Assembly (NCBI RefSeq): GCF_003994485.1
Contig: NZ_RZNJ01000001.1
Span: forward strand, 809,765 to 873,764
Direction of reading: 5' to 3'
Length of the DNA: 64,000 nt
From: Arsenicitalea aurantiaca
GTDB taxonomy: Bacteria; Pseudomonadota; Alphaproteobacteria; Rhizobiales; Devosiaceae
Shown: piece after piece, positions 17,456 through 26,124 of the stretch
How positions within the stretch are numbered: position 1 is the first letter of the stretch
Layout of the letters: each line of letters opens with the position of its first letter
Translations under genes and position numbers: made by a program
Notes under the pieces: model-generated
Databases searched by the model: none
What the model was told of the DNA's origin: nothing
The model's input: only the letters and a program-made list of their open reading frames with translations

Positions 17456-18429
17456 GCTTTCCCGACCTGATCCCGCAGTTCGAGCCCTGGATCTCCGAAA
17501 TCCGTGGGCGCCTCATTCCCAACCAGCCGCTTTCGGAGGTCACCTGGTTCCGCGTCGGCGGGCCGGCCCAGCTCTTCTTCCAGCCGGCCGACGAGGCGGA
17601 CCTCGCGCTCTTCCTCAAGCACCTGCCCGCCGAGATCCGGGTCACGACCATCGGGCTCGGCTCGAACCTGCTCATCCGCGATGGCGGGCTCGATGGGGTC
17701 GTCATCCGCCTCAGCGCGCGCGGATTCGGCGGCGTCGAGGTCCTTGAGGGGCATCGGCTCCGCGTGGGCACGGCGCTGCCCGACGTCAAGGTCGCGACGG
17801 CGGCGGCGGAAGCCGGGATCGACGGGCTGACCTTTTATCGCGGCATTCCCGGCGGCATCGGCGGGGCGCTCTACATGAATGCCGGCTGCTACGGCACCGA
17901 GACGCGCGACCGCATGGTCGAGCTCCGCGCCGTGACGCGAGACGGCGAGATCGTGACGCTCAGCAATGCCGACATGGCCTATCGCTACCGCAAGTCGAAC
18001 GGACCGCGGGGCGCGGTCTTCACGTCCGCGGTCTTTCAGGGCTTCGAGGGCGACAGGGACGACATCCTTGCCCGCATGCGCGAGATCACTGAAAAGCGCG
18101 AGTCGAGCCAGCCGACCAAGGCCAAGACTGGCGGATCGACCTTCAAGAATCCCGAAGGCCATTCGAGCTGGAAGCTGATCGATGCCGCCGGCTGCCGCGG
18201 GCTCACCGTAGGCGGGGCGCAGATGAGCGAATTGCACGCCAATTTCCTGCTCAACCTCGGTGTGGCCGACGCCTACGACATCGAGACGCTGGGCGAGACC
18301 GTGCGATCCCGGGTGCGCGACACCCAGGGCATCTCGCTCAACTGGGAAATCCGGCGCATGGGCCATTTCCTGCCGGGCCGCGAGGTTCGCGAGTTCCTCG
18401 ACGGCGACGTCTTCACCGGCGCGGTCTGA
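17452..18429 (+). CDS. murB: UDP-N-acetylenolpyruvoylglucosamine reductase
   Basis: A 325-residue FAD enzyme making UDP-MurNAc. FAD-binding part: [13 protein letters not shown] and [19 protein letters not shown]; then [23 protein letters not shown]. The catalytic serine segment is [19 protein letters not shown], and the C-terminal region has [15 protein letters not shown]. The form is that of type II MurB, without the extra C-terminal loop of the E. coli type. It overlaps murC by four bases; 26 bp separate it from ddl. Confidence 0.97.
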   Translation: MSFPDLIPQFEPWISEIRGRLIPNQPLSEVTWFRVGGPAQLFFQPADEADLALFLKHLPAEIRVTTIGLGSNLLIRDGGLDGVVIRLSARGFGGVEVLEGHRLRVGTALPDVKVATAAAEAGIDGLTFYRGIPGGIGGALYMNAGCYGTETRDRMVELRAVTRDGEIVTLSNADMAYRYRKSNGPRGAVFTSAVFQGFEGDRDDILARMREITEKRESSQPTKAKTGGSTFKNPEGHSSWKLIDAAGCRGLTVGGAQMSELHANFLLNLGVADAYDIETLGETVRSRVRDTQGISLNWEIRRMGHFLPGREVREFLDGDVFTGAV

Positions 18430-18455
18430 GCCGCACCAGCACGAAAGGCCTGTTC

Positions 18456-19376
18456 ATGGGCAAGCATGTCGCCGTCCTCATGGGCGGTCTTTCCAACGAG
18501 CGCGAGGTTTCCCTGCGCTCCGGTCGCGGCTGCGCCGATGCGCTGCGGCGCGGCGGCTATGAGGTGACCGAGATCGATGTTGGCTACGACGTCGCCGAGC
18601 GCCTGCGCGCAGTCGCGCCCGACGTTGTCTTCAACGCGCTCCACGGGCGCTATGGGGAAGACGGCACCATCCAGGGTCTGCTCGAATTCCTGCGCATCCC
18701 CTACACCCATTCTGGCGTGCTCGCCTCGGCGCTCGCCATGGACAAGCACCAGGCCAAGATCGCCTTCAAGGCCGCCGGCATCCCGGTCACCGACCATGTC
18801 GTCGCCTCCCGCGATGAGGTGGCCCGCGGCCACGTCATGGCGCCGCCCTATGTGGTCAAGCCCATCGCCGATGGCTCTTCGGTCGGCATCTTCATCGTCA
18901 AGTCCGGCCAGTCCCATCCGCCTCAGGAAATCCTTGGCGCCGACTGGAAGGGCGGGGAGATGCTGATGGTGGAGCGCTTCATTCCGGGGCGCGAACTCAC
19001 CTGTGCGGTGATGGGTGACGTCGCGCTCGGGGTCACCGAGATCGTCACCGATCTCGCCTTTTACAATTATGAGGCTAAGTACGCCAAAGGCGGCTCCGCG
19101 CACGTCATCCCGGCGCAGGTTTCACCGAATATTTACGACAAAGTGCAGAAGATGAGCCTCAAGGCCCATGCCGCGATCGGCTGCCGCGGCGTCACGCGGA
19201 CGGACTTCCGGTTCAACGACGCGGCAGGGCCGGACGGGGAGCTCGTCTGCCTGGAGATCAACACCCAGCCAGGCATGACCGAGACGTCCCTGGTCCCCGA
19301 ACAGGCTGCCCATGCCGGGCATGCCTTCGAGGATCTCGTCGCCTGGATGGTGGAGGACGCGAGTTGCAACAGGTAG
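18456..19376 (+). CDS. ddl: D-alanine-D-alanine ligase
   Basis: A 306-residue ATP-grasp enzyme joining two D-Ala for MurF. Motifs: VLMGGLSNEREVSLRSG, NALHGRYGEDGTIQGLLE, YTHSGVLASALAMDK, PYVVKPIADGSSVGIFI, MVERFIPGRELTCAVM and the magnesium/ATP end LVCLEINTQPGMTETSL. A short AAAGG ribosome-binding site lies ahead of the ATG at 18456. Length is typical of DdlB, the isoform found in dcw clusters. The ftsQ start is 11 bases past its stop. Confidence 0.96.
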   Translation: MGKHVAVLMGGLSNEREVSLRSGRGCADALRRGGYEVTEIDVGYDVAERLRAVAPDVVFNALHGRYGEDGTIQGLLEFLRIPYTHSGVLASALAMDKHQAKIAFKAAGIPVTDHVVASRDEVARGHVMAPPYVVKPIADGSSVGIFIVKSGQSHPPQEILGADWKGGEMLMVERFIPGRELTCAVMGDVALGVTEIVTDLAFYNYEAKYAKGGSAHVIPAQVSPNIYDKVQKMSLKAHAAIGCRGVTRTDFRFNDAAGPDGELVCLEINTQPGMTETSLVPEQAAHAGHAFEDLVAWMVEDASCNR

Positions 19377-19387
19377 GCACGAGGCAC

Positions 19388-20233
19388 ATGACGGCGTCGG
19401 CGACGCTCGTCGATCCGCGCCGCCTCCCGGTCCCGCTGTCGAACCCTGCGCGCCGCGCCCTGATCGGGGCGGGGCATGTGTGGGTGTTGCACCGGATCGC
19501 GGTGCTGCGCGTATTGCTTGCCCTCGTGCTCCTTGCCGTCGCGGCCGGTCTCTACCAGGTGCGCGAGCATATCGCGCTCGGCGCCGCCACCGTCGGCGAG
19601 CTCGCCCAGAGCCAGTTTGCCGAAGCCGGCTTTGCGATCGCCCAGATCTCGTTCGCGGGGCAGGGGCTGACTGCCGAAGCCGACCTCTTTGCCGCCCTCG
19701 CCCTCGAGCCCCAGGCCTCCACCCTCAATTTCGACGCCGAAGCCGCCCGCGAGCGCATCATGAAGCTGCCCGCGGTCGAGACCGCCACCATCCGCAAGAT
19801 CTATCCGGGCAATGTCGAGGTCGAGATCACCGAGAAGACCCCGGTCGCCCGCTGGCGCATTGACGGGGTCACCTTCCTCGTCGACCAGACCGGCGCCCAG
19901 ATCGCGGAGGCCGGCGACGGGTTTTCGGGCCTGCCGCTCGTCATCGGCGACGGCGCGGCGGACGATGCGATGGTCATGATCCGGGCCCTCGAGCGTCATT
20001 CGGCTCTCAATACCGGCATCGTCGCGCTCTCGCGCATCGGCGACCGGCGCTGGGACATCGTCTATCGCTCAGGGCTGCGCGTGCAGCTGCCCGAGATGGG
20101 CGTAGCCCAGGCGCTCGTCCAGCTCGAGACCTACCAGAACCAATACGCTCTGCTCGATCGCGATCTTACGCTGATCGATCTGCGCGTGCCGGGCATCGTT
20201 GCCCTCCGGCAGACCGTCCGCGAGGACGAATAG
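19388..20233 (+). CDS. ftsQ: Cell division protein FtsQ
   Basis: A 281-residue bitopic membrane protein. Cytoplasmic basic N-terminus, one transmembrane helix near 38-56 (AVLRVLLALVLLAVAAGLY), then a POTRA domain (FAIAQISFAGQGLTAEADLF, ARERIMKLPAVETATIRKIYPGNVEVEITEKTPVARW) and the beta domain. It recruits FtsL/B. The ATG at 19388 follows ACGAGG; a TTG at 19364 would extend it into ddl and is less likely. The 22 bp to ftsA contain its ribosome-binding site. Confidence 0.92.
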   Translation: MTASATLVDPRRLPVPLSNPARRALIGAGHVWVLHRIAVLRVLLALVLLAVAAGLYQVREHIALGAATVGELAQSQFAEAGFAIAQISFAGQGLTAEADLFAALALEPQASTLNFDAEAARERIMKLPAVETATIRKIYPGNVEVEITEKTPVARWRIDGVTFLVDQTGAQIAEAGDGFSGLPLVIGDGAADDAMVMIRALERHSALNTGIVALSRIGDRRWDIVYRSGLRVQLPEMGVAQALVQLETYQNQYALLDRDLTLIDLRVPGIVALRQTVREDE

Positions 20234-20255
20234 GGCTTTCGCAGGGATAATCTCG

Positions 20256-21569
20256 ATGATGACCGAAGCGATGACCTCGCGACTGAAGCCGGTGCAGCCG
20301 GGGCGGACCACCCTGGTGTCCGTGCTCGATATCGGCTCGACCAAGATCTGCTGCGTCATTGCGCGTCTCACCCCGCGTCCTGAAGGCAAGGCCCTCCGCG
20401 GTCGCACGCACAATGCCGAGGTGATCGGCTTCGGCTACGGCCCGTCCGGCGGCATCAAGAGCGGCGTGATCAGCGATCTCGACAAGGCCGAGCAGGCCGT
20501 GCGCACCGTCGTCGGCATGGCCGAGCGCGGGGCGGGCCTCACCGTCCATTCGGTCATCGTCAATGTCACCGCCGGGCGTCTCGGCTCGGAAACCTTCTCG
20601 GCGACCGTCAATCTGGGCGGTCAGGAAGTGGAGCGCCGCGACATCCAGCGCGTGCTGCGCGCGGTCAACGAGCGCTCGATCCGGCCCGAGCGCTCGATCG
20701 TTCACGCGCTGCCCATCGGCTACGCCCTCGATGGCCAGAAGGGCATCAAGGAACCGCGCGGCATGGTGGGGGAGCGGCTCAGCGTCGATGTCGCCACCGT
20801 CAGCGCCGAAACGCTCGCCATGCGCAACATCGAGCTCGTGCTCCATCGCTGCCATCTGCAGGTCGAGGCGCTGATGGCGACGCCCTATGCCAGCGGCCTT
20901 GCTACGCTCGTCGACGACGAGGCGCAGCTCGGCGTTGCCTGCATCGATTTCGGCGGCGCGACGACATCTGTCTCGGTGTTCTCCGAAGGCAACCTCGTCT
21001 ACGCCGATGCCATCGCCATCGGCGGCCATCACCTGACCCTCGACGTTGCGCGCCAGCTCTCGATCAGCGTCGCCGATGCCGAGCGGCTGAAGACCCTCTA
21101 TGGCAGCGTGCTGCCCGGCCAGGCCGATGAGCGCGAGCTCATTCCCGTGGTGCCCGTCGGCTCGACACCCCACGAAGCTCCGGGCCAGATCCCGCGCTCG
21201 CACCTCACCCGCATCCTGCGTCCGCGGGTCGAAGAAATCCTCACCGCCATCCGCGACCGCATGCAGGCGACGGGCATGATGGATCTGTGCGGGCGCCGCT
21301 TCGTCCTGACCGGCGGGGCGAGCGAATTAACCGGGCTGCCCGAAGTCGCACGCCGGGTCCTGGCGCGCAATGTGCGCAACGGGCGTCCCATGGGCATTTC
21401 GGGGCTGCCCGAAATGGCCAAGGGGCCGGGCTTTGCGGCGGTCTCGGGCATGCTCATCTATCCGCAGGTCTGCGGCGCCGAATATGCCGAGCCGCGCTCA
21501 GGCTACAAGCTCACCGGCACCGATGGCTATCTGGCGCGCGTGGGCAACTGGCTGCGCGCCAGCTTCTGA
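20256..21569 (+). CDS. ftsA: Cell division ATPase FtsA
   Basis: A 437-residue actin-like protein that anchors FtsZ to the membrane. Actin-fold landmarks: VSVLDIGSTKICCVIARL (phosphate 1), the 1C subdomain around HSVIVNVTAGRL, ACIDFGGATTSVSVF (phosphate 2), RFVLTGGASELTGLPEVA (adenosine) and the C-terminal amphipathic helix ending YLARVGNWLRASF, which is the membrane-targeting sequence. ATG codons at 20256 and 20259 are both possible; an upstream in-frame ATG at 20199 lies inside ftsQ. Usually ftsZ follows directly; here an opposite-strand gene intervenes. Confidence 0.96.
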   Translation: MMTEAMTSRLKPVQPGRTTLVSVLDIGSTKICCVIARLTPRPEGKALRGRTHNAEVIGFGYGPSGGIKSGVISDLDKAEQAVRTVVGMAERGAGLTVHSVIVNVTAGRLGSETFSATVNLGGQEVERRDIQRVLRAVNERSIRPERSIVHALPIGYALDGQKGIKEPRGMVGERLSVDVATVSAETLAMRNIELVLHRCHLQVEALMATPYASGLATLVDDEAQLGVACIDFGGATTSVSVFSEGNLVYADAIAIGGHHLTLDVARQLSISVADAERLKTLYGSVLPGQADERELIPVVPVGSTPHEAPGQIPRSHLTRILRPRVEEILTAIRDRMQATGMMDLCGRRFVLTGGASELTGLPEVARRVLARNVRNGRPMGISGLPEMAKGPGFAAVSGMLIYPQVCGAEYAEPRSGYKLTGTDGYLARVGNWLRASF

Positions 21570-21581
21570 GCGGGCAGGGGC

Positions 21582-22058
21582 CTAGACCCCCGCATAAGCG
21601 CGCTCGAGGCTCGCGACATCGATCTTGCGCATCTTCAGCATCGCTTGGGTGGCGCGGGCGGCGCCTTCGGCATCGGGCCCGTTGATCGTGGCGTGAAGCT
21701 GCCGGGGCACCACCTGCCAGGAGACCCCGAACCGGTCCTTGCACCAGCCACATTGGCTCTCGGCCCCGCCATTGCCGGTCAGCGCCTCCCAATAGCGATC
21801 GACCTCGGCCTGATCGGCGCAGTCGATGACGAAGGACACCGCCTCGTTGAAGTTGAAATGCGGGCCCCCATTGATGCCCGAAAAGCGTTGGCCTGCCAGT
21901 TCGAACTCGGCGGTGAACGCGCTGCCCTCAGGCCCCATGCCATTCTTGCCGTGGCGCACGATCTTCAGGATCCGACCGTCGGGAAACAGACCCGTATAGA
22001 AGTCCATCGCCTCCTCGAGCTGGTCGTTGAACCAGAGAAACGGCGTTATCTTGCTCAT
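21582..22058 (-). CDS. VOC-family protein, PhnB/YjdN type
   Basis: A 158-residue vicinal-oxygen-chelate protein, often annotated '3-demethylubiquinone-9 3-methyltransferase domain' or PhnB-like. Signatures: ITPFLWFNDQLEEAMDFYTGLFPDGRI, GINGGPHFNFNEAVSFVIDC, and near the end QCGWCKDRFGVSWQVVPR. The true substrate of this subfamily is unknown. It lies on the opposite strand between ftsA and ftsZ and is the second insertion into the dcw cluster. A dyad just upstream suggests it has its own regulator, commonly ArsR-type for this family, but none is encoded beside it. Confidence 0.9.
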   Translation of the reverse strand: MSKITPFLWFNDQLEEAMDFYTGLFPDGRILKIVRHGKNGMGPEGSAFTAEFELAGQRFSGINGGPHFNFNEAVSFVIDCADQAEVDRYWEALTGNGGAESQCGWCKDRFGVSWQVVPRQLHATINGPDAEGAARATQAMLKMRKIDVASLERAYAGV

Positions 22059-22135
22059 CTGCGTCTCCTCACGCTTTGCGTCCGGGCGGCCGAGGCATTT
22101 TTTGCTCCTCTGCCTCGGCTCAGAAAACGCATGAA

Positions 22136-22153
22136 TATAACATAGCGGTTATA
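22136..22153. promoter_or_regulatory. TATAAC-N6-GTTATA dyad upstream of the VOC gene
   Basis: TATAAC (22136-22141) and GTTATA (22148-22153) form an inverted repeat with a six-base spacer, about 78 bp upstream of the VOC-gene start; the AT-rich tract also contains GTTATATAAC. Dyads of this size often bind ArsR-type repressors. Which protein binds here is not shown. Confidence 0.4.
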
Positions 22154-22236
22154 TAACGTGAAGGTGCAACTTGGCGTTCGGAAAGAAGTCGATTCCGGAC
22201 AATGGGTTGGCGGCGGGTCTTCACCAGACAGGTGTG

Positions 22237-22344
22237 GTTAACGAGATGCAAACAGAGCCGCCGTGACGTTGCATTTTGCGCCAGCGTTAACGAAATCGGG
22301 CCAATTGTTAGGGTCCGGTTAACGAATTCGCGCGTAAATCTTAA
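22237..22344 (+). promoter_or_regulatory. ftsZ upstream region with CtrA-like sites
   Basis: The 313-bp gap between the VOC gene and ftsZ holds no gene. It contains three direct copies of GTTAACGA (22237-22244, 22286-22293, 22318-22325). TTAG-N7-TTAA at 22308-22322, followed by C, is one mismatch from the CtrA consensus TTAA-N7-TTAAC. A further TTAACC is at 22341. Direct cell-cycle control of ftsZ by CtrA is known in Caulobacter, so a similar arrangement is likely here. Binding is inferred. Confidence 0.55.
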
Positions 22345-22371
22345 CCCAACACGCCACCTATGGGGCCAGCA

Positions 22372-24036
22372 ATGACCATCAACCTCACGATTCCCGACAT
22401 CCAGGAACTTAAACCCCGCATCACCGTGTTCGGTGTCGGCGGGGCCGGCGGCAATGCCGTCAACAACATGATCTCTTCGGGTCTCGACGGGGTCGATTTC
22501 GTCGTCGCCAACACCGATGCGCAGGCGCTGGCCCTCTCCAAGGCCGAGCGGATCATCCAGCTCGGCGTCTCGGTCACCGAGGGCCTGGGCGCCGGCTCGC
22601 ACCCCGAAGTTGGCCGCGCGGCCGCCGAGGAGAGCTTCGACGAGATCAACGACCACCTTTCCGGCTCGCACATGGTGTTCATCACCGCGGGCATGGGCGG
22701 CGGCACCGGCACCGGCGCGGCGCCGGTGATTGCGCGGGCCGCTCGCGAGCAGGGCATCCTCACCGTTGGCGTGGTGACCAAGCCGTTCTCCTTCGAGGGC
22801 AATCGCCGTGCGCGGCTGGCCGAGGACGGCATCGACGAGCTTCACCGCCATGTCGACACCCTCATCGTCATCCCCAACCAGAACCTCTTCCGCGTCGCCA
22901 ACGAGAAGACGACCTTCGCCGACGCCTTCGCAATGGCCGATCAGGTGCTGTTCTCGGGCGTCGCCTGCATCACCGACCTCATGGTCAAGGAAGGCCTCAT
23001 CAACCTCGACTTCGCCGACGTTCGGGCCGTCATGCGCGGCATGGGCAAGGCGATGATGGGCACCGGCGAAGCCTCTGGCGACGATCGTGCGCGCCACGCT
23101 GCCGAAGCGGCGATCGCCAATCCGCTGCTCGACGATGTGTCGATGCAGGGCGCTCGCGGGCTCCTCATCTCGATCACCGGCGGTCCGGACCTTACCCTTT
23201 ACGAGGTCGACGAAGCCGCAAGCCGCATCCGCGAGGAAGTGGATTCGGATGCCAACATCATCCTCGGGGCAACCTACGACAGCTCCATGAACGGCTCGAT
23301 CCGCGTCTCGGTCGTCGCGACCGGTACGGACGCCACCATGGTCCAGGCGCTCGAGCCGGTGAAGGCCAGCCCGTCGCGCACCCCGCTCGCCGTGCGCCGT
23401 CCCGCACCGCAGCAGGCCGCGCCCCAGGCCCAGCCCGCCCCGCAGATGCAGCAGGTCGTCGATACGATCGAGACCCAGGTGGAAGCGGCTGTCGCCGAAG
23501 CCATCACCCATGACGATCACGGCTATGGCGCCTATGCCGAGGATGACGGGGTCACCGTCGAGCCCTACATCCCCTCGGCCGTCGAAGCCCATCACGACGT
23601 CTATGACGAATCGCCCCGCATCGAGGATCAGCCGGTCCCCAGCGCCTACGTGCCCTCCAATGCCGAGCGCCCCGCGCTGCAGCGGCGCATGCCCCGCACC
23701 GAGGAGCTGCCCCCTGTTGCCAGAAGGTCACTTGAGCCGGCAGATCGTCAGGACGCAGAGCCGCGCAATGCCCGTGCGCTCTTCAAGCGTCTCGCCTCGA
23801 ACGTTGCCTCGAGCCTGCGCCCGTCCGAGCAGCCCCATCACGAAGAGCCGGCGATTTCCAGCGCCGACGATGCGGCGGCACGCAGCGCCATAGAGGCCGG
23901 AGCGCCTAGGGTTTCCCAGCCGCGCGGCTATGCGCCGGGCGCTCAGGGGCAGCTCGATCCCCATGGTCGCCAGCAGGCTCAGCAGCCCGCCAAGGACCAG
24001 CTGGAGATCCCGTCCTTCCTGCGCAAGCATGGCTAG
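22372..24036 (+). CDS. ftsZ: Cell division GTPase FtsZ
   Basis: A 554-residue tubulin homologue that forms the Z ring. GTPase domain: [17 protein letters not shown], the tubulin signature [14 protein letters not shown], then VTKPFSFEG and a T7-loop segment [11 protein letters not shown]. After about residue 320 comes a long disordered linker rich in Gln, Pro, Ala and Glu, typical of alphaproteobacteria. It ends in the conserved C-terminal peptide [11 protein letters not shown] that binds FtsA. The second ATG (22372, MTINLTIPD) matches orthologue N-termini better than the ATG at 22360. It has its own promoter region and terminator. Confidence 0.97.
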   Translation: MTINLTIPDIQELKPRITVFGVGGAGGNAVNNMISSGLDGVDFVVANTDAQALALSKAERIIQLGVSVTEGLGAGSHPEVGRAAAEESFDEINDHLSGSHMVFITAGMGGGTGTGAAPVIARAAREQGILTVGVVTKPFSFEGNRRARLAEDGIDELHRHVDTLIVIPNQNLFRVANEKTTFADAFAMADQVLFSGVACITDLMVKEGLINLDFADVRAVMRGMGKAMMGTGEASGDDRARHAAEAAIANPLLDDVSMQGARGLLISITGGPDLTLYEVDEAASRIREEVDSDANIILGATYDSSMNGSIRVSVVATGTDATMVQALEPVKASPSRTPLAVRRPAPQQAAPQAQPAPQMQQVVDTIETQVEAAVAEAITHDDHGYGAYAEDDGVTVEPYIPSAVEAHHDVYDESPRIEDQPVPSAYVPSNAERPALQRRMPRTEELPPVARRSLEPADRQDAEPRNARALFKRLASNVASSLRPSEQPHHEEPAISSADDAAARSAIEAGAPRVSQPRGYAPGAQGQLDPHGRQQAQQPAKDQLEIPSFLRKHG

Positions 24037-24067
24037 GCGGGTCGCTCGGAACCGCAGATGAGACATG

Positions 24068-24097
24068 CCGGCGCGGCTTCCGCGCCGGTTTCTTTTT
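24068..24097 (+). terminator. Rho-independent terminator after ftsZ
   Basis: CCGGCGCG (24068-24075) pairs perfectly with CGCGCCGG (24081-24088) around a GCTTC loop, followed by TTTCTTTTT. It sits 31 bp after the ftsZ stop and separates it from lpxC. Confidence 0.9.
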
Positions 24098-24141
24098 GGT
24101 TAAGACTTCAGCGTCGTCCCAGACACCGGGGTAGGATTTCA

Positions 24142-25098
24142 ATGCATAAACTTTCGGCCCGCCAGCGCACTCTTGCAGGTGCGCTAGAGTTCAGCGGTTT
24201 CGGTGTCCATGGTGGTCTGCCCGTCACCCTCACCATTGCCCCGGCGGCCCCGGAGACGGGCTACAGAATCATCCGCAAGTTCGCCGATGGCTCGCAGGTC
24301 GGGCCGGTTCCGGTGCATTTCTCCCGCGTCACGCGCACCACGCTCTGCACCACGCTCGATCTGGGCGACAGCGCCAGCGTCGCGACGGTCGAGCATGTGG
24401 TCTCGGCGCTGAGCGGGCTTGGCGTCGATAACGCCCTCATCACCGTAGACGGGCCCGAATGCCCGATCCTCGATGGCAGCGCAGCGCCCTATGTGGATGC
24501 GATTCGCGCCATCGGGCTCGACGTGCAGCCTGCGCCCCGCCGCTACATCAAGATCATGCGGCAGGTGCTGGTGCGCAACAACGAGGCTTCGGCCGCGCTC
24601 GAGCCCTATAACGGCCGCGCCTTCGACCTCGAGATCGATTTCGACAGCAAGGTCATCGGGCGTCAGCGCATGATCTTCGACTGGACCCCGCGGCGTTATG
24701 CCGAGGACGTCTCGCGCGCCCGCACCTTCGGCTTCGCCCGCGATGCGCGCATCCTGCGGCAGGCCGGCTACGCGCTCGGCTCCTCGCTCGACAATTCCAT
24801 TACGGTCGAGGACGACCGGATCCTCAATCCCGGCGGGCTGCGCTACGAAGACGAGTTCGTGCGCCACAAGCTGCTCGACGCGGTGGGGGATCTGGCGCTC
24901 TGCGGGCTGCCGATTTACGGGCGCTTCCGGTCCTACAAGGGCGGGCATGCACTCAATGCGCTCGTTCTTCATGGTTTGTTTGCCAGCGAGGCCAATTATG
25001 AGGTAGTAACCGCCGAGCAATTGCCGTTGGCGTTCGATGCGCTCGACGACATGCCGGAGGGGATCGCCGTCCAGCCCTATCTGCGTTCGGTCGGCTAG
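24142..25098 (+). CDS. lpxC: UDP-3-O-acyl-GlcNAc deacetylase
   Basis: A 318-residue zinc amidase catalysing the committed step of lipid A synthesis. Landmarks: FSGFGVHGG, the first zinc-His segment ATVEHVVSALSGLGVDNALI, PILDGSAAPYVDAI, the HKLLDAVGDLAL motif carrying the other metal ligands (His and Asp), and the C-terminal catalytic His in YKGGHALNALVLHGL. It follows the ftsZ terminator at 44 bp. The order ftsZ-lpxC-bamD-recN-ligA is typical of alphaproteobacteria. A far-upstream in-frame start at 24058 would run through the terminator and is rejected. Confidence 0.97.
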   Translation: MHKLSARQRTLAGALEFSGFGVHGGLPVTLTIAPAAPETGYRIIRKFADGSQVGPVPVHFSRVTRTTLCTTLDLGDSASVATVEHVVSALSGLGVDNALITVDGPECPILDGSAAPYVDAIRAIGLDVQPAPRRYIKIMRQVLVRNNEASAALEPYNGRAFDLEIDFDSKVIGRQRMIFDWTPRRYAEDVSRARTFGFARDARILRQAGYALGSSLDNSITVEDDRILNPGGLRYEDEFVRHKLLDAVGDLALCGLPIYGRFRSYKGGHALNALVLHGLFASEANYEVVTAEQLPLAFDALDDMPEGIAVQPYLRSVG

Positions 25099-25159
25099 GC
25101 CGCCACAGTTTGGTTGGATTTGGTGTCTAGGCCGCACTGAGGTTCGGCGTGTTAAGAGA

Positions 25160-26011
25160 ATGGGGCGTTTCGTGACAATCAACGCACTTGCGGGTATTTC
25201 CAGCCGGGCCGTCCGGCTCGTCGCCACCGGTCTGGTGGTGGTCACGCTCGCCGGCTGCAGCCTCTTTGGCGCAGCCAAGATCGCCGAAGAGCCGATCATT
25301 CCTGCCAATACGCTCTACTCGCAGGGCCTGGCCGAAATGGACCAGCAGCGCTTCGTGACGGCGGTCGGCACGTTCGAGAAGCTCGAGCGCCAGCACCCCT
25401 ATTCGGAATTCGCCGAGAAGGCGAAGATGATGCAGGTCTACGCTAATTACCGCATCGGCCGGTATGACGAGGCCATCATGGCCGCGGACCGCTATCTTGC
25501 CGTCTATCCCTCCTCGCAGGAGACGGCCTATGTGCTCTACCTCAAGGGCAATTCCTATTATGGCCAGATCCGCGACATCACCCGCGACCAGCAGATCTCC
25601 CAGGACGCCATCGACACCTATAGCCTGCTGATCTCGTCCTATCCGAACAGCGAATATGCCAAGGATGCGCGCGACAAGCTTGTCGTCGCGTCCGACCAGC
25701 TGGCCGGCAAGGAGATGTCCGTCGGGCGCTATTATCTCGGCAACGGCCAGTATGGCGCGGCGATCAATCGCTTCAAGACGGTCGTCGAAAAGCACCAGAC
25801 CTCGACCCATATCGAGGAGGCGCTGTTCCGCCTGACCGAGGCCAATCTGAAGCTCGGGCTCGTCAACGAAGCGCAGACCGCGACCGCCGTCCTCGGGCAT
25901 AACTACCCCTCGAGCAGCTGGTACCGGCAGGCCTTCACGCTCCTCCAGCAGCAGGGGCTGAGCCCGCAGATCAATCAGGGCAGCTCGCTGGCCTCCGCCG
26001 TCCGGAGCTGA
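25160..26011 (+). CDS. bamD: Outer-membrane assembly lipoprotein BamD
   Basis: A 283-residue lipoprotein of the BAM complex, which inserts beta-barrels into the outer membrane. Signal peptide with lipobox VTLAGC (Cys about residue 34). Mature part: TPR repeats such as ANTLYSQGLAEMDQQRFVTA, AYVLYLKGNSYYGQI and SMLL-like helices, including the conserved QHPYSEFAEKA and YPNSEYAKDARDKL segments. ATG at 25160 is taken; GTG at 25172 is an alternative that would shorten the signal peptide. It precedes recN by 113 bp. Confidence 0.95.
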   Translation: MGRFVTINALAGISSRAVRLVATGLVVVTLAGCSLFGAAKIAEEPIIPANTLYSQGLAEMDQQRFVTAVGTFEKLERQHPYSEFAEKAKMMQVYANYRIGRYDEAIMAADRYLAVYPSSQETAYVLYLKGNSYYGQIRDITRDQQISQDAIDTYSLLISSYPNSEYAKDARDKLVVASDQLAGKEMSVGRYYLGNGQYGAAINRFKTVVEKHQTSTHIEEALFRLTEANLKLGLVNEAQTATAVLGHNYPSSSWYRQAFTLLQQQGLSPQINQGSSLASAVRS

Positions 26012-26124
26012 CCGGCGCGCCCTGCGGCGACAGATTTTCGTTGCTTGTTTGTTCTCATGCGCGCTAGGGTCGCCCCCGGCGCGCATCCTTTTGTGATGCA
26101 CCTGATCTTGGGATGGCTCCCGGC

